NCBI GenBank assembly: GCA_016195565.1
Contig: JACPZK010000029.1
Span: 1-64,000, forward strand
Reading direction: 5' to 3'
Source of the DNA: Nitrospirota bacterium
GTDB lineage: Bacteria > Nitrospirota > Thermodesulfovibrionia > Thermodesulfovibrionales > UBA1546
Length of the DNA: 64,000 bases
Under the pieces are notes generated by a model, which had not been told where the DNA came from, ran no database searches, and saw only the letters and a program-made list of their open reading frames with translations. Below, one piece after another: positions 16,577 through 27,445 of this stretch. The first letter of the stretch is position 1; each line of letters starts with the position of its first letter. The position numbers were made by a program, and so were the translations under genes.

Positions 16577-17033
16577 CTCGGGTTTAATGAAAGTTTTTCC
16601 CTTGCCACTTTATTTTTAACATTACAATCCGAGCAGGTTATTATCAGGTATTCAGGCGGTGGTGATGCGCTGGAATTCTCCTGTGGGGCAGAAGGATTAT
16701 CTTTATTGCCTTCATCCATTGCATTTAAAAAAATTGTATAGCTTGAATCCTTTTCTATTATCTCAATCCCCATACCATTTTTTAAAGATACAATTGGAGT
16801 TCTTATGGACCTTTTCACCTTCCCCTTGAGTTTTGAAATTTTGTTATCAGGCAGATAGAGTTCTATTTTTATTACTGTCCCCGGCACAAGCCCATAGCGG
16901 GTTCTTATAAATATGCCTCTCTCAGAAATATCGCTTGTTATCCCTGTATATACCACCGAATCCGCTGCCATCGAATCCACTTCAAATTTAGTCTCAAGTC
17001 TCTTCCTGTGACGGGTAAGTTGTCTTTTTGACA

Positions 17034-17034
<1 letters not shown>
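16531..17034 (-). CDS. PilZ-domain protein with C-terminal zinc ribbon
   Basis: 167 aa. The N-terminal PilZ domain has a basic RHRKR patch and the SDISERGIFIRT (D/NxSxxG-like) motif; the two together form the cyclic-di-GMP site. A linker rich in Ser, Pro and Asn follows, then CSDCNVKNKVAREKLSLN...CGKC, a two-CxxC zinc ribbon of the MJ0042/putative zinc-binding type. c-di-GMP binding is a family inference. The start shares one base with the purA stop (TGATG), so the two are coupled. Confidence 0.8.
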
Positions 17035-18335
<1,301 letters not shown>

Positions 18336-18342
18336 TTAAATT

Positions 18343-19920
18343 TTAGAGATTCAGCACCTTTACAGAAAGGATATTCGGCATCTTTTTTATCTCATCAAGC
18401 TGACAGGATGTCACGGGAGAATCAATGCTCATTACAGATATCGCCGTGCCTCCTGCGCTCTCCCTTCCAAAATGCATACGGGCTATATTGATATTGTTCT
18501 TGCCGAAGAATGAGCCCAGATTCCCGATTACTCCGGGTTTGTCCACATTATATATAAACAGCATTATCCCTTCAGGCGCTATCTCCACTGCAAAGTTGTC
18601 TATCTGAACAATCCTCGGGTCTTTTTTGCTGAATAATGTTCCGGCGAAATACCTCTCCTTATCTTTTGCTTTAATTCTTAAGGCAAGCATGCTCTGGTAA
18701 TCGCCTGCCCCGGCAGTCTTCGTCTCTTTAACCTCTATGCCGCGCTCCTTTGCAATAAAAGGAGCATTAACAAAATTCACTGTCTCTTCCAGTATCGGCG
18801 TGAGCAAGCCTTTTAATGCCGCTATTGTGACAGGAGCAGTGTTAAGCTCCGAAACATCTCCCATATATTCTACCGTAACTCCAGTAATGCCGCCTTCGAA
18901 CACCTGCGCTGCAAAACTCCCGAGTTTCTCCGCAAGATTCAGATAGGGCTGAAGCCTTGCCACCTGATCCGCAGGGATTGAAGGGAAATTTACAGCGTTT
19001 CTTATTGTGCCGCGCACAAGGTAGTCTGCAATCTGTTCCGCAACTGCGATTGCAACATTTTCCTGAGCCTCTTCTGTAGCTGCGCCGAGATGCGGCGTGC
19101 ATATTACATTATCAAGCCCTATCAGTGAAAAATCCTCAGGAGGCTCGTTTTCAAAGACATCAAGCGCAGCGCCTGCAACCTTGCCGCTTTTCAATGCCTC
19201 ATACAGATCCTTCTCGTTTATTATCCCTCCCCTTGCGCAGTTGATAATCCTGACCCCGTTTTTCATTTTTCCGAGGGTCTCTGAATTTATGAGGTTCCTT
19301 GTTTCAGGGGTCAGAGGCGTATGTATCGTAATGAAATCCGACCTGCTGAAAAGCTCATCAAGCGAGACTTTTTCTATGCCCAAAGCCTTTGCCCTGTCAT
19401 CGCTGAGAAACGGGTCATAGGCTATCACAACCATCTCAAGCCCCTGCGCCTTTTTAGCAACCTGATTGCCGATGCTGCCGAGGCCCATAATACCGAGAGT
19501 TTTGTTGAAGAGCTCAACCCCCATAAATTTTTTCTTTTCCCATTGCCCTGCCTTCATAGAAGCAGTCGCCTGCGGGACCAGTCTCGCAAGTGAAAATAAA
19601 AGGGCAATTGTATGCTCTGCTGTTGTAATCGTATTGCCTCCCGGCGTGTTCATTACAACAATACCTTTTTTTGATGCGGCAGCTTTGTCTACATTATCAA
19701 GCCCCGAACCTGCCCTGCCTATTACCTTAAGGTTTTTTGCAGCCTCAATAATCTCTGCCGTGGCCTTTGTAGCGCTCCTTATGACAAGGCCGTGATATTC
19801 ACTGATGCATGCCTTAAGCTCATCAGGCTTCATGCCTGTTTTGACATCAACATCAAGACCTGCTTTCTTAAGTATCTCAACTCCTTTGTCTGAGATCTTG
19901 TCGCTTACCAGAACCTTCAT
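18343..19920 (-). CDS. serA: D-3-phosphoglycerate dehydrogenase
   Basis: 525 aa, the long form of the enzyme. The substrate/NAD domains carry GRAGSGLDNVD, the Rossmann LGIMGLGSIGNQVAKKA, INCARGGIINEKDL and the catalytic His in CTPHLGAATEEAQ. An allosteric substrate-binding intervening domain (about 320-450) and a C-terminal ACT domain (YNVDKPGVIGNLGSFFGK) complete it. The ACT domain usually senses serine. It starts serine biosynthesis and is the first gene of a serA-purA-pilZ-comF-like minus-strand run. Confidence 0.97.
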   Translation of the reverse strand: MKVLVSDKISDKGVEILKKAGLDVDVKTGMKPDELKACISEYHGLVIRSATKATAEIIEAAKNLKVIGRAGSGLDNVDKAAASKKGIVVMNTPGGNTITTAEHTIALLFSLARLVPQATASMKAGQWEKKKFMGVELFNKTLGIMGLGSIGNQVAKKAQGLEMVVIAYDPFLSDDRAKALGIEKVSLDELFSRSDFITIHTPLTPETRNLINSETLGKMKNGVRIINCARGGIINEKDLYEALKSGKVAGAALDVFENEPPEDFSLIGLDNVICTPHLGAATEEAQENVAIAVAEQIADYLVRGTIRNAVNFPSIPADQVARLQPYLNLAEKLGSFAAQVFEGGITGVTVEYMGDVSELNTAPVTIAALKGLLTPILEETVNFVNAPFIAKERGIEVKETKTAGAGDYQSMLALRIKAKDKERYFAGTLFSKKDPRIVQIDNFAVEIAPEGIMLFIYNVDKPGVIGNLGSFFGKNNINIARMHFGRESAGGTAISVMSIDSPVTSCQLDEIKKMPNILSVKVLNL

Positions 19921-20011
19921 CTTTCCTCCGAAAATTTATAACTTTTTGAACTCTTAAGGATAACACAGCCGTAAAAACCTTGACAAGAGCAGGATTCTGT
20001 GCGCTTATAGG

Positions 20012-21103
20012 CTAAATAAGATCCCTGGCCTTTTCAGGATTAAATCTCTCAGAGTCTAAGACGCCGTGGACAAATCTGAATATCATCTTACGCTGTTTAG
20101 GTGTCACTTCGGGGTAGAACACAGGGTTTGCAACAACAGCGCCCCTGAACGCAAAAAACGGCGCAAGCATTTCATAAATCTCATCGTCTCCGGATAATCT
20201 CACATATTCATTAAAAAATAACTTTAGCCCTTCAAGATACGGCCCCGCAATGTCATTGTGTTTTTTGATGGAGAAGAAGATATAGTTTATTGCAAGGGCG
20301 GTCACATCATCCGCAGGCTCGCCCCACGGTCCGCGGCTCCGGTCAAGCAAGATAAAATCAAGTTCGGAGTTTATTGCCCGAAGTTTTGAGTTTTGAATTT
20401 TGAATTTTGAATTTTCAGTTCTAAACCATATATTCCCCGGATGGAAGTCTCCGTGAATCTGTGAAAGCCGTTTATATCCCGGCTTCAACTTATAAATCCA
20501 GTCAACTGATTTTTTGATTATATCCGTCATCTCACGATATGAGACAACCCCATCGGGATATGTATCAAAAACACCCATAAGGCACTCGCCGTGTCCCACG
20601 GTATCCCGCAACTTTCTCCAATAGAGTGTTTTTGAATCTTTTTTTATTGAATGGATATTTGCGAGATAAGACGCCATTGCCTTTATCTTTTTTATGTCAA
20701 TCTCATTGAGTCTTTCTTTGCCTGCAAATTCATTAAGGTCATTGAAATAATGCCTGCCCTCTCCCTTTTCCATCAGGAGGTAATACTCCTTTCCGCCTCC
20801 GATTGATTTAATTGAACCGTCTTTCAATTCAGAAAGCACATCAACAGCTTTCACATGTTTTGAAAGGTTATTGAATTCATCAAGGTCCAGGAGGAATATG
20901 CCTGCCCTGTCCGAGGGATACTCATGCCCAAAACCTTCAGGAGCGAGGGTCTTAACCACATAGGATTTAATCCCTTTATTTGTTGTAATCTCTATGAGGA
21001 AACCAGAACCGTGGACACCTGAGCCGAGCTTTTTGATTTTTATCCGCGAGACATTCCTGAATTTCTTCTTAAGATATGCCTTTAATGCCTTTTCGTTAAT
21101 CAC
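20012..21103 (-). CDS. Aminoglycoside phosphotransferase-like (APH) small-molecule kinase
   Basis: 363 aa. The protein-kinase-like APH fold shows a catalytic loop QIHGDFHPGNIWFRTENS (HGDxHxxN) and a later LDRSRGPWGEPADDVT in place of the DxD metal site. The substrate is unknown. An in-frame insert SKFKIQNSKLR between the catalytic loop and the metal motif is encoded by a heptanucleotide array (20382-20417). The start overlaps the PfkB-type kinase by 4 bp (ATGA), so the two kinases are coupled and may act in one salvage pathway. An antibiotic-resistance role is unlikely from context. Confidence 0.8.
   Translation of the reverse strand: MINEKALKAYLKKKFRNVSRIKIKKLGSGVHGSGFLIEITTNKGIKSYVVKTLAPEGFGHEYPSDRAGIFLLDLDEFNNLSKHVKAVDVLSELKDGSIKSIGGGKEYYLLMEKGEGRHYFNDLNEFAGKERLNEIDIKKIKAMASYLANIHSIKKDSKTLYWRKLRDTVGHGECLMGVFDTYPDGVVSYREMTDIIKKSVDWIYKLKPGYKRLSQIHGDFHPGNIWFRTENSKFKIQNSKLRAINSELDFILLDRSRGPWGEPADDVTALAINYIFFSIKKHNDIAGPYLEGLKLFFNEYVRLSGDDEIYEMLAPFFAFRGAVVANPVFYPEVTPKQRKMIFRFVHGVLDSERFNPEKARDLI
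20382..20417. repeat. In-frame heptanucleotide array inside the APH-like gene
   Basis: About five tandem units of TTTTGAA/TTTTGAG (7-bp period), read in the coding direction as a Lys-Phe-Lys-Ile-Gln-Asn-Ser heptapeptide. Same repeat family as 1232-1266, 22551-22594 and 50296-50394. Confidence 0.85.
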
Positions 21104-22032
21104 ATCTCTCCAAAATTACTCCTATACCTCTCGTTAAACTCTTCATAAGTATAGCCATGCTCCTGAGTTCCGTATTTCTCTATGGCATATACCGCTGCAA
21201 CAGCGCCCATTTTAGCTCCTGTTTCGAGGTCTTTCCCTATTGCAATTCCCTTAAGCAAACCTGCCCTGAATGCATCGCCTGCGCCCGTAGGGTCAACAAC
21301 ATCACCCGCCTTTGCCGGAGGGATTTTGATATCGGACTCGCCTGTGCTGATTAAAGCGCCTTTTTCTCCCAGTGTTGTGATAATAGTCTTTGTCAGGCGC
21401 AAAAGTTCCTTTTTATTCATTCCTGTCATCTTCATTACCATCTCAAGCTCATAATCATTGGAGACAAGCATCATTGAGCCGTCAATCCATTCTTTCAGCG
21501 GTTCCTTTTCCCATGCGGTCAAAGACTGTCCTGGATCGCAGATATATCTGATTCCTTTCTCTTTACATTCCCTTGCATATTCAGCCATGTCCTGAAGATT
21601 TCCCGGCGCGATAAGTGCAATTGAATCACGAGGAGCAGCGCTGTTGAATTTATATCCCGACTGATATTTCATTGCTCCGGGATTAAACCCTGTTATCTGG
21701 TTGTCTGCCCTGTCAGTAGTGATATATGCGCCTGCAGTGAACTCCTCATCTATTATTTTTATGCCTTCCAGCGAGATCTTATTCTTCTTTAGCCATTCAA
21801 AATAATTTGCATAGTCTTTGCCTATTGTCGCAAGAATAACCGGCTTCTCATTGAGCAGGTTCAGCGAATAGGCAACATTGCCTGCCGTGCCTCCGAATTT
21901 TTCCCGCATCCCGTTAACCGTAAAACACACATTCAATATGTGTATCTTGTCAGGTAGAATATGGTCTGAAAATCTCCCCGGAAAATCCATAATCCTGTCA
22001 TAAGCCATTGAGCCTGAGATGTAAATATTCAT
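21100..22032 (-). CDS. PfkB-family sugar/nucleoside kinase
   Basis: 310 aa. The PfkB signature near the C-terminus, DPTGAGDAFRAGLLKG (catalytic Asp and anion hole), is clear, and the N-terminal KFGGTAGNVAYSLNLL is the substrate-side glycine motif. Overall it most resembles adenosine-kinase/ribokinase-type members, but the substrate cannot be read from sequence. It overlaps the downstream APH-like kinase gene by 4 bp and follows the repeat-tailed signal-peptide gene by 28 bp. Confidence 0.85.
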   Translation of the reverse strand: MNIYISGSMAYDRIMDFPGRFSDHILPDKIHILNVCFTVNGMREKFGGTAGNVAYSLNLLNEKPVILATIGKDYANYFEWLKKNKISLEGIKIIDEEFTAGAYITTDRADNQITGFNPGAMKYQSGYKFNSAAPRDSIALIAPGNLQDMAEYARECKEKGIRYICDPGQSLTAWEKEPLKEWIDGSMMLVSNDYELEMVMKMTGMNKKELLRLTKTIITTLGEKGALISTGESDIKIPPAKAGDVVDPTGAGDAFRAGLLKGIAIGKDLETGAKMGAVAAVYAIEKYGTQEHGYTYEEFNERYRSNFGEM

Positions 22033-22060
22033 AGTGCTTTTGCAATTCCTTTCTGTTTAA

Positions 22061-22594
22061 TTATTGTTTTTCACGCAGCAATTTCAACTCTTCTATCAGT
22101 ATATCCCTCTGCCTTTCAAGTTCCCTTCTCTGCTTGATAAGCTCCTTGTATTTTGCCCGCTTCAGATCCTGCTCAATCTTCTTAAGTTCTGCTTCTTTCT
22201 GGGTTATCTCATCGGATTTCTTATCTCCATCGTCTGCCTGTTTTTTGACATCGGCAGTCTCTGCAGGCGTCTCATCCGGCCTCTCAACCTTTGGCGGTTC
22301 AACTGATTTTTCGGTTACCGAAGGTTTTGCCTTTTCTTCATCGAGAGTTTCCTTGCTCGTTTCTATCTTGAGTATGTCAGTTTCCGGTATGCCTATGACG
22401 CCGCCTTCAAAATAAAACTTAATCTCTCCGCCTGTTTTTTCATAATGGCTGACTCCTTTTATCACAGAGCCGTTTTTGAGATAAATTTTATAAGCGGCAT
22501 CAGCGCTTGAGACAGATGCAAGATACAGGATGCAAAATGCAAGAAAAAAGGATACGTTAATTTTGAATTTTAAATTTTGAATTTTAAATTTCAT
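22061..22594 (-). CDS. Exported hypothetical protein with coiled coil; signal peptide partly repeat-encoded
   Basis: 177 aa. The N-terminal MKFKIQNLKFKIN comes from a TTTTAAA/TTTTGAA heptamer array (22551-22594), followed by a hydrophobic core (VSFFLAFCILYLASVSS) and an AxA-type cleavage site near residue 34. The mature part begins with a small beta domain (YKIYLKNGSVIKGVSHYEK) like those in periplasmic proteins with a KNGxxxxG signature. A Glu/Lys/Pro-rich linker and a coiled coil (about 130-177) follow. The start overlaps the uvrC stop (ATGA), supporting translation from the repeat. Function unknown. Confidence 0.7.
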   Translation of the reverse strand: MKFKIQNLKFKINVSFFLAFCILYLASVSSADAAYKIYLKNGSVIKGVSHYEKTGGEIKFYFEGGVIGIPETDILKIETSKETLDEEKAKPSVTEKSVEPPKVERPDETPAETADVKKQADDGDKKSDEITQKEAELKKIEQDLKRAKYKELIKQRRELERQRDILIEELKLLREKQ

Positions 22595-24366
22595 TCTCTT
22601 TCCATTAGGGCATTGAGCAGCTTTTCTGCAATTTTTTTATTAAACCCTTTTATCCCTGCAATCTCATCAATGCCTGCTCCTCTTATACCTTCTATACTAC
22701 CAAAATGCCTTAAAAGAGCAAGCCTCTTTTTTTCTCCTATGCCCGGAATTTTCTTGAGCGGGGATTCCATGAGCCTTTTATCCCTCAATTTTCTGTGGAA
22801 ACTTACAGCGAATCTGTGCGCCTCGTCCCTTATTTTTTTAAGGAGCAGTGCTGATGGAGTTTTATCCTCAAGGCCAACGGGCTTATCAAGAGACACGGCA
22901 AAGGCCCTGTCAGGTTTTTTTGCCATGGAGATTATTGCTGTGTTCTTAATGCCGGATTCGTCAACTGCCTTTTTTGCAGCTTCAAGCTGTCCTCTGCCGC
23001 CGTCAATTATTACGAGTGACGGAAGTTTTTCGCCGAGATTTTTTATAACCCTTCCTGTTATCTCTTCAATCATTGCGTAATCATCCATGCCTTCAACTGT
23101 CCTGATTTTCATATGCCTGTACATATCTTTTTTGAACCCGCCTTCCGCCCAGTATACAAATGCGCCGACCGATTCGCTCCCTGAGATTGTTGATACGTCA
23201 ATAGCGCCGATGCTGCGAGGGACATTTTTAAGAACAAGTCTTTCTTTCAATGTTTTTAGAATCTCTTTAATATCTGTCTTTTCTCTGCTATTAAATATTA
23301 TCCCCGCATTCTCCTCCGCCATTTTGAGGAGTTCAAGTTTTTTGCCTTCAGCCGGCATTGTAATCTTTACTTTCCTGCCTTTTTTATCTTTAAGCCACGC
23401 TGTCAGCGTCCTCATCTCATCAGGACGCTGCTTGAGCACAATCTCATCAGGAGGAATTATCTCCTTTGCATAAAACTGCTCTATGAAATTGTGAAAAAAT
23501 TCTCCTGTTGGAATTCCTGCTGTCTCCTTCAAGTGAAAATCCTTTGTCCCAATCATAACCCCGTTCCTTATGAAAAAAATCAGCGCTACAGTCTCTTTGC
23601 CCTCTCCATAAAAACCTATAACATCAATATCCCCGAGTTCAGGAGCTATGACCTTCTGTGATTCCCATGCACGCTTAAGATTATTTATGCTGTCCCTTAT
23701 CTTTGCAGCGTCTTCAAATCTTAATTCCTCTGAAAACCTTTCCATCCTCTTTTCAAGCTCATCAAGAAGCTCCTTTTTCTCGCCCTGAAGAAAAAGCCTC
23801 ACATCCTCTACAATCCTCATATAGTCTTTCTTGCTTATAAGCCCGTTGCATGGCGCCGGGCATTTTCCCATCTGATACTGGATGCACGGCCGCATATGTT
23901 TGTCGAGGGAATATTTGCACGGCCTAACCGGGAAATTCCTCCTTATGAATGCAACTGCCTCCCACATGCCACGCGCAGGGACATAAGGCCCGAAATAGAG
24001 CGCTCCGTCCTTTTTAATCCTTCTCACAACTTCAAGCCTTGGCCATTCCTCATTAACTGTGAGTTTCAGATAAGGGTAGTTCTTGTCGTCTCTCAGGATT
24101 ACGTTAAAGCGGGGTTTGTACTGCTTTATCATATTTGCTTCAAGTACAAGCGCCTCAAGTTCGTTGCCTGTTACGACATAAGAGAAGTCCTTTATGTTTT
24201 TAACCATTGATGTTTTTCTCGCATCAAGTTCAGCAGACTTCTGGAAATAACTTCTCAGCCGGCTGCGGAGGTTTTTTGCCTTGCCTACGTAGAGGACATC
24301 CTCTTTAGCGCCTTTGAGCAGATAGACTCCGGGCCTTGGAGGGATAAGTGAGAGTTTCTCAATCAT
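22591..24366 (-). CDS. uvrC: Excinuclease ABC subunit C
   Basis: 591 aa. An N-terminal GIY-YIG nuclease (PGVYLLKGAKEDVLYVGKAK), a Cys-containing CKYSLDKHMRPCIQYQMGKC segment, a UVR domain (about 195-235), an RNase H-like C-terminal nuclease (VIIDGGRGQLEAAKKAVDES) and helix-hairpin-helix motifs (IPGIGEKKRLALLRHFGS) are present. It makes the dual incisions of nucleotide excision repair after UvrAB damage recognition. Leads the uvrC-hypothetical pair. Confidence 0.96.
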   Translation of the reverse strand: MIEKLSLIPPRPGVYLLKGAKEDVLYVGKAKNLRSRLRSYFQKSAELDARKTSMVKNIKDFSYVVTGNELEALVLEANMIKQYKPRFNVILRDDKNYPYLKLTVNEEWPRLEVVRRIKKDGALYFGPYVPARGMWEAVAFIRRNFPVRPCKYSLDKHMRPCIQYQMGKCPAPCNGLISKKDYMRIVEDVRLFLQGEKKELLDELEKRMERFSEELRFEDAAKIRDSINNLKRAWESQKVIAPELGDIDVIGFYGEGKETVALIFFIRNGVMIGTKDFHLKETAGIPTGEFFHNFIEQFYAKEIIPPDEIVLKQRPDEMRTLTAWLKDKKGRKVKITMPAEGKKLELLKMAEENAGIIFNSREKTDIKEILKTLKERLVLKNVPRSIGAIDVSTISGSESVGAFVYWAEGGFKKDMYRHMKIRTVEGMDDYAMIEEITGRVIKNLGEKLPSLVIIDGGRGQLEAAKKAVDESGIKNTAIISMAKKPDRAFAVSLDKPVGLEDKTPSALLLKKIRDEAHRFAVSFHRKLRDKRLMESPLKKIPGIGEKKRLALLRHFGSIEGIRGAGIDEIAGIKGFNKKIAEKLLNALMERE

Positions 24367-24433
24367 AATAAATACTAACTATGGATAGTATGACACGTCA
24401 AGAACGGAAGAGACTGAATGAATGCCCCTGATA

Positions 24434-25465
24434 CTATCTGAGCATATAAAGCAGCATTATATTTGCGATATAAACTAACAATATCCCTACCGAATCCCAT
24501 GCAAGCAATAATGTTTTTTTCTCGGCACGGTAGGTCAAGCCGATAATCGCAATGGCTGTCATCAATATAGCAGATAAAGCAGAGATTATATGGCTTGCAT
24601 TGACGAATGACAGAATCGGGCCTTTCACAAAAAATATATCATCAACAGCGAGTATGAGTATATTGAAAATATTGCTTCCAAATAAATTTCCGACTGCAAG
24701 GTCTATCGCGCCCATCTTTACCGCTGAAATGGAAACTACCACCTCCGGAAGCGATGTGGAAAGCGCTATAAAAATGTTGCCTACAAATGTCTGGCCAAGT
24801 CCTGTTGTTTCGGCAATCCCCTCGCCTATCTTAGGGAGAAAAATGGCGGCAATAATAACAACCATCGCATTGATTCCATAATTGATAACCGCAGTCCTTG
24901 TGGAAATCTTTTCGTATCTCAATTCCTCAACCCTCTCTTTTACAAATTCCGCAATTCTCTTTCTCTCATAAACAAACAGCAGTCTCATCGCCACGAAATA
25001 AATAACCGGAACTATCAAACTATAAGGCCCAATCCACCCGAGAGGAGCAATACGATTTCCAGAAAACAGGCCTATGCTGATAATGCTCAAAAGAAGGATT
25101 CCAAATCCCGCAGAAAGGATATGCCCATGATGGGCTTTGGCTGATATTGGCATCGGCTTGTAAATAGCATCAAGAAAGGCAAGAATAAGCATATTAAAAA
25201 CACAGCTTCCAAGCACATCTCCTGCCGCAATATCAGGCACACCCGCATATGTGACCGAGCTTATCCCTGTAACAAGTTCCGGAAGCGATGTAACAGACGC
25301 CATGAGAACAATACCTATCCACGTCCTGCCCAACCCTGTTTTTTCAGCGATAATATCGCCGTATTTCGCAAGCTTTGTGCCGGAATAGACAATTAAAGAC
25401 GTACATGCTATAAACCCAGTCCAGAGAACCATTAAAACTCCCTCCAAATATTTTCGCCAGTCCAA
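24434..25465 (-). CDS. Calcium/sodium (CaCA family) antiporter
   Basis: 343 aa, about ten transmembrane helices in two inverted halves. The alpha-repeats are GIVLMASVTSLPELVTG with GDVLGSCVFNMLILA, and GNIFIALSTSLPEVVVSIS with GNLFGSNIFNILILA. These carry the acidic ion-binding Glu residues of CaCA exchangers. It moves Ca2+ (or another cation) against Na+ or H+. It is the third gene after the CBS and SLC13-type genes with gaps of a few bases, so probably one transcript. Confidence 0.9.
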   Translation of the reverse strand: MDWRKYLEGVLMVLWTGFIACTSLIVYSGTKLAKYGDIIAEKTGLGRTWIGIVLMASVTSLPELVTGISSVTYAGVPDIAAGDVLGSCVFNMLILAFLDAIYKPMPISAKAHHGHILSAGFGILLLSIISIGLFSGNRIAPLGWIGPYSLIVPVIYFVAMRLLFVYERKRIAEFVKERVEELRYEKISTRTAVINYGINAMVVIIAAIFLPKIGEGIAETTGLGQTFVGNIFIALSTSLPEVVVSISAVKMGAIDLAVGNLFGSNIFNILILAVDDIFFVKGPILSFVNASHIISALSAILMTAIAIIGLTYRAEKKTLLLAWDSVGILLVYIANIMLLYMLR

Positions 25466-25467
25466 AT

Positions 25468-26838
25468 CTATATCTTCAACACATAATATCTAAGCCAGAC
25501 ATATATCGTAGCAATAACAACAGTCATTATCATAATCGGCATTCCGTATGCCATGAACTTCATGAAAGAAATTCTTTTGCCTGCCTTTTCAGACATACCC
25601 ACAACAATAACATTCGCCGATGCGCCGATTGCAGTGCCGTTGCCGCCAAGGCATGCGCCTAATGCCAGAGACCACCAGAGGGGCATTAAATCAGGATGGT
25701 GCAGAAGCTGAATTCCTGACACATTGGGCCAGAGCTGTTTTGCCATGTCAATTATCAACGGGTTCATTGTTGCAACATAAGGGATGTTATCAATAAAGGC
25801 TGATGCAAATGCAGAAAACCACATGACAACCATGCTTGTTGCAAAGAGGTTGCCTTGTGTTATCTCGAGCACTTTTATAGACATCCATTTTATGAGCCCT
25901 ACTTTCACAACCCCGCCAATGATGATGAAAAGCCCTATGAAGAAAAATATTGTAGGCCATTCAACTTCTGCAAGAATATGGTGAGGCTCGCCTGTCTTTG
26001 AAAGCAGCAGCAAAAGCCCTGCTCCGAATAAAGCGATTGTTGCGGGCTGGAAATGGAGAACGCCGTGAAAAACAAAACCTGTCAGAACTATTCCCAGAAC
26101 TACGAGCGATTTTGTAAGCATGACAGGGTCTTTTATCGCCTCATTCTCGTCCATGGACATAATCCTCTGCTTGAGCTCTTCTCTTGTCTTGAGCTTTTTA
26201 CCCCAGATAAGTTTTATTGCGAAGAGATAGAAAACCATTGTTATAACAATTACCGGAGACAGATGGTATATAAAATCCATAAAATCGAGCTGAGCCTTTG
26301 AGGCGATCATTATGTTCGGTGGGTCGCCGATAAGGGTTGCAGTGCCTCCGATATTGGATGCGAATGCGCATGAAATCAGATAAGGCAATGGATCAACCTC
26401 AAGAGCGTCTGCAATAAGAATTGTAACAGGCACAATTAAAAGCACAGTAGTTACATTGTCAAGAAAGGCGCTCACTGCTGCTGTTACGATTGCGAATATC
26501 ACCAGTATCCTGAACGGCTCTCCCTTGCCCCATTTTGCGCTCTTGATAGCAATAAATTCAAAAACTCCTGTAGGCCGCATAAGATTGATTATTACCATCA
26601 TTGAAATGAGAAGGAATATGACGTTCCAGTCCACGCCAAATTCTTCTAAATGGAAGGCCTCATGCTGTTGTAGTATCTTTAGAACAAGCATAAGACCTGC
26701 GCCGAACAAAGCAATTATTGTCTTATGAATCTTCTCAGACACTATTACTGCATAGGCGAGCAAAAATATTGTCGTGGCTGTCCAGAAGGCTGCATCCATA
26801 ACAAACGGCTGTATCTGAACTGCTGCTTCCTGTGTCAT
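25468..26838 (-). CDS. SLC13/ArsB-NhaD-type ion transporter
   Basis: 456 aa, about eleven transmembrane helices. The family signature ASNIGGTATLIGDPPNIMIA is in the first half, and its inverted counterpart GACLGGNGTAIGASANVIVVG near the C-terminus. Family members transport dicarboxylates, sulfate, arsenite or Na+/H+; the substrate here is not determined. It overlaps the upstream CBS gene by 4 bp (ATGA), so a regulatory link to the CBS protein is likely. Confidence 0.85.
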   Translation of the reverse strand: MTQEAAVQIQPFVMDAAFWTATTIFLLAYAVIVSEKIHKTIIALFGAGLMLVLKILQQHEAFHLEEFGVDWNVIFLLISMMVIINLMRPTGVFEFIAIKSAKWGKGEPFRILVIFAIVTAAVSAFLDNVTTVLLIVPVTILIADALEVDPLPYLISCAFASNIGGTATLIGDPPNIMIASKAQLDFMDFIYHLSPVIVITMVFYLFAIKLIWGKKLKTREELKQRIMSMDENEAIKDPVMLTKSLVVLGIVLTGFVFHGVLHFQPATIALFGAGLLLLLSKTGEPHHILAEVEWPTIFFFIGLFIIIGGVVKVGLIKWMSIKVLEITQGNLFATSMVVMWFSAFASAFIDNIPYVATMNPLIIDMAKQLWPNVSGIQLLHHPDLMPLWWSLALGACLGGNGTAIGASANVIVVGMSEKAGKRISFMKFMAYGMPIMIMTVVIATIYVWLRYYVLKI

Positions 26839-27323
26839 GTATTACCCCCGCTGCTTTCATTAAGCATTGCCTTTGTAATGGCAAAGAATACTTCCCTTTC
26901 ATAAAGTATCCCTGAAACCTTGCCGTCTTTGCTTATGACAGGAAGTTTTCTGACATTGTTTTTAATCATATGGTCAACACACTCCATCAAAGGCGCATCC
27001 TCGTTTACGCTGATTACCTTCTTTGTCATAAGCTCTGAAACTTTTTTCCCCCCTGCCTTTTTTGCCAAATCCTCTACCATACCGTCCCATGTGAAATCTC
27101 CAAGATTCATCAAAGACATATACGAAGGGAATACTGCCTTTAAAATATCACCTATAGAGAGAAACCCTACCATCTTGCCCTTTTCGTCAAGGACTGGCAA
27201 CCCCTTAACTCCCATCCGCTCCTCATCCCTTTTTGCAGTCCTCAGAATATTCGCTGCTTCTTTCAAAGTCGTGTCTGGCTTCAGATATTCTTGAAGCGGT
27301 ATCATCAAATCTTTTGCTTTCAT
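26835..27323 (-). CDS. Paired CBS-domain protein
   Basis: 162 aa, two CBS motifs in tandem: about 1-70 (KDLMIPLQEYLKPDTTLKEA, GLPVLDEKGKMVGFLSIGDI) and about 95-155 (VSELMTKKVISVNEDAPLME, KLPVISKDGKVSGILYERE). CBS pairs bind adenine nucleotides and often gate transporters. Coupling to the SLC13-type gene suggests that here. A possible promoter TTGTAA-N16-TATACT lies at 27361-27388 on the minus strand. Confidence 0.85.
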   Translation of the reverse strand: MKAKDLMIPLQEYLKPDTTLKEAANILRTAKRDEERMGVKGLPVLDEKGKMVGFLSIGDILKAVFPSYMSLMNLGDFTWDGMVEDLAKKAGGKKVSELMTKKVISVNEDAPLMECVDHMIKNNVRKLPVISKDGKVSGILYEREVFFAITKAMLNESSGGNT

Positions 27324-27395
27324 TTTACCTCCCGGCAGCCTATCTGATATTTTGCTATTTAGTATAGAATATTTGCCTCAAATTACAAATAAAAA

Positions 27396-27420
27396 AGCCC
27401 CTGAAAAATTTTCAAGGGCT
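27396..27420 (-). terminator. Rho-independent terminator after the tandem Usp gene
   Basis: The inverted repeat AGCCC-C-TGAAAA / TTTTCA-A-GGGCT is followed on the minus strand by a CTTTTTTATTTG tail. It lies 26 bp past the Usp stop and separates the Usp/TSUP operon from the CBS-transporter operon. A-rich sequence on the other side would let it work in both directions. Confidence 0.75.
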
Positions 27421-27445
27421 TTTCATAAAACACTCTGTATTTAGA

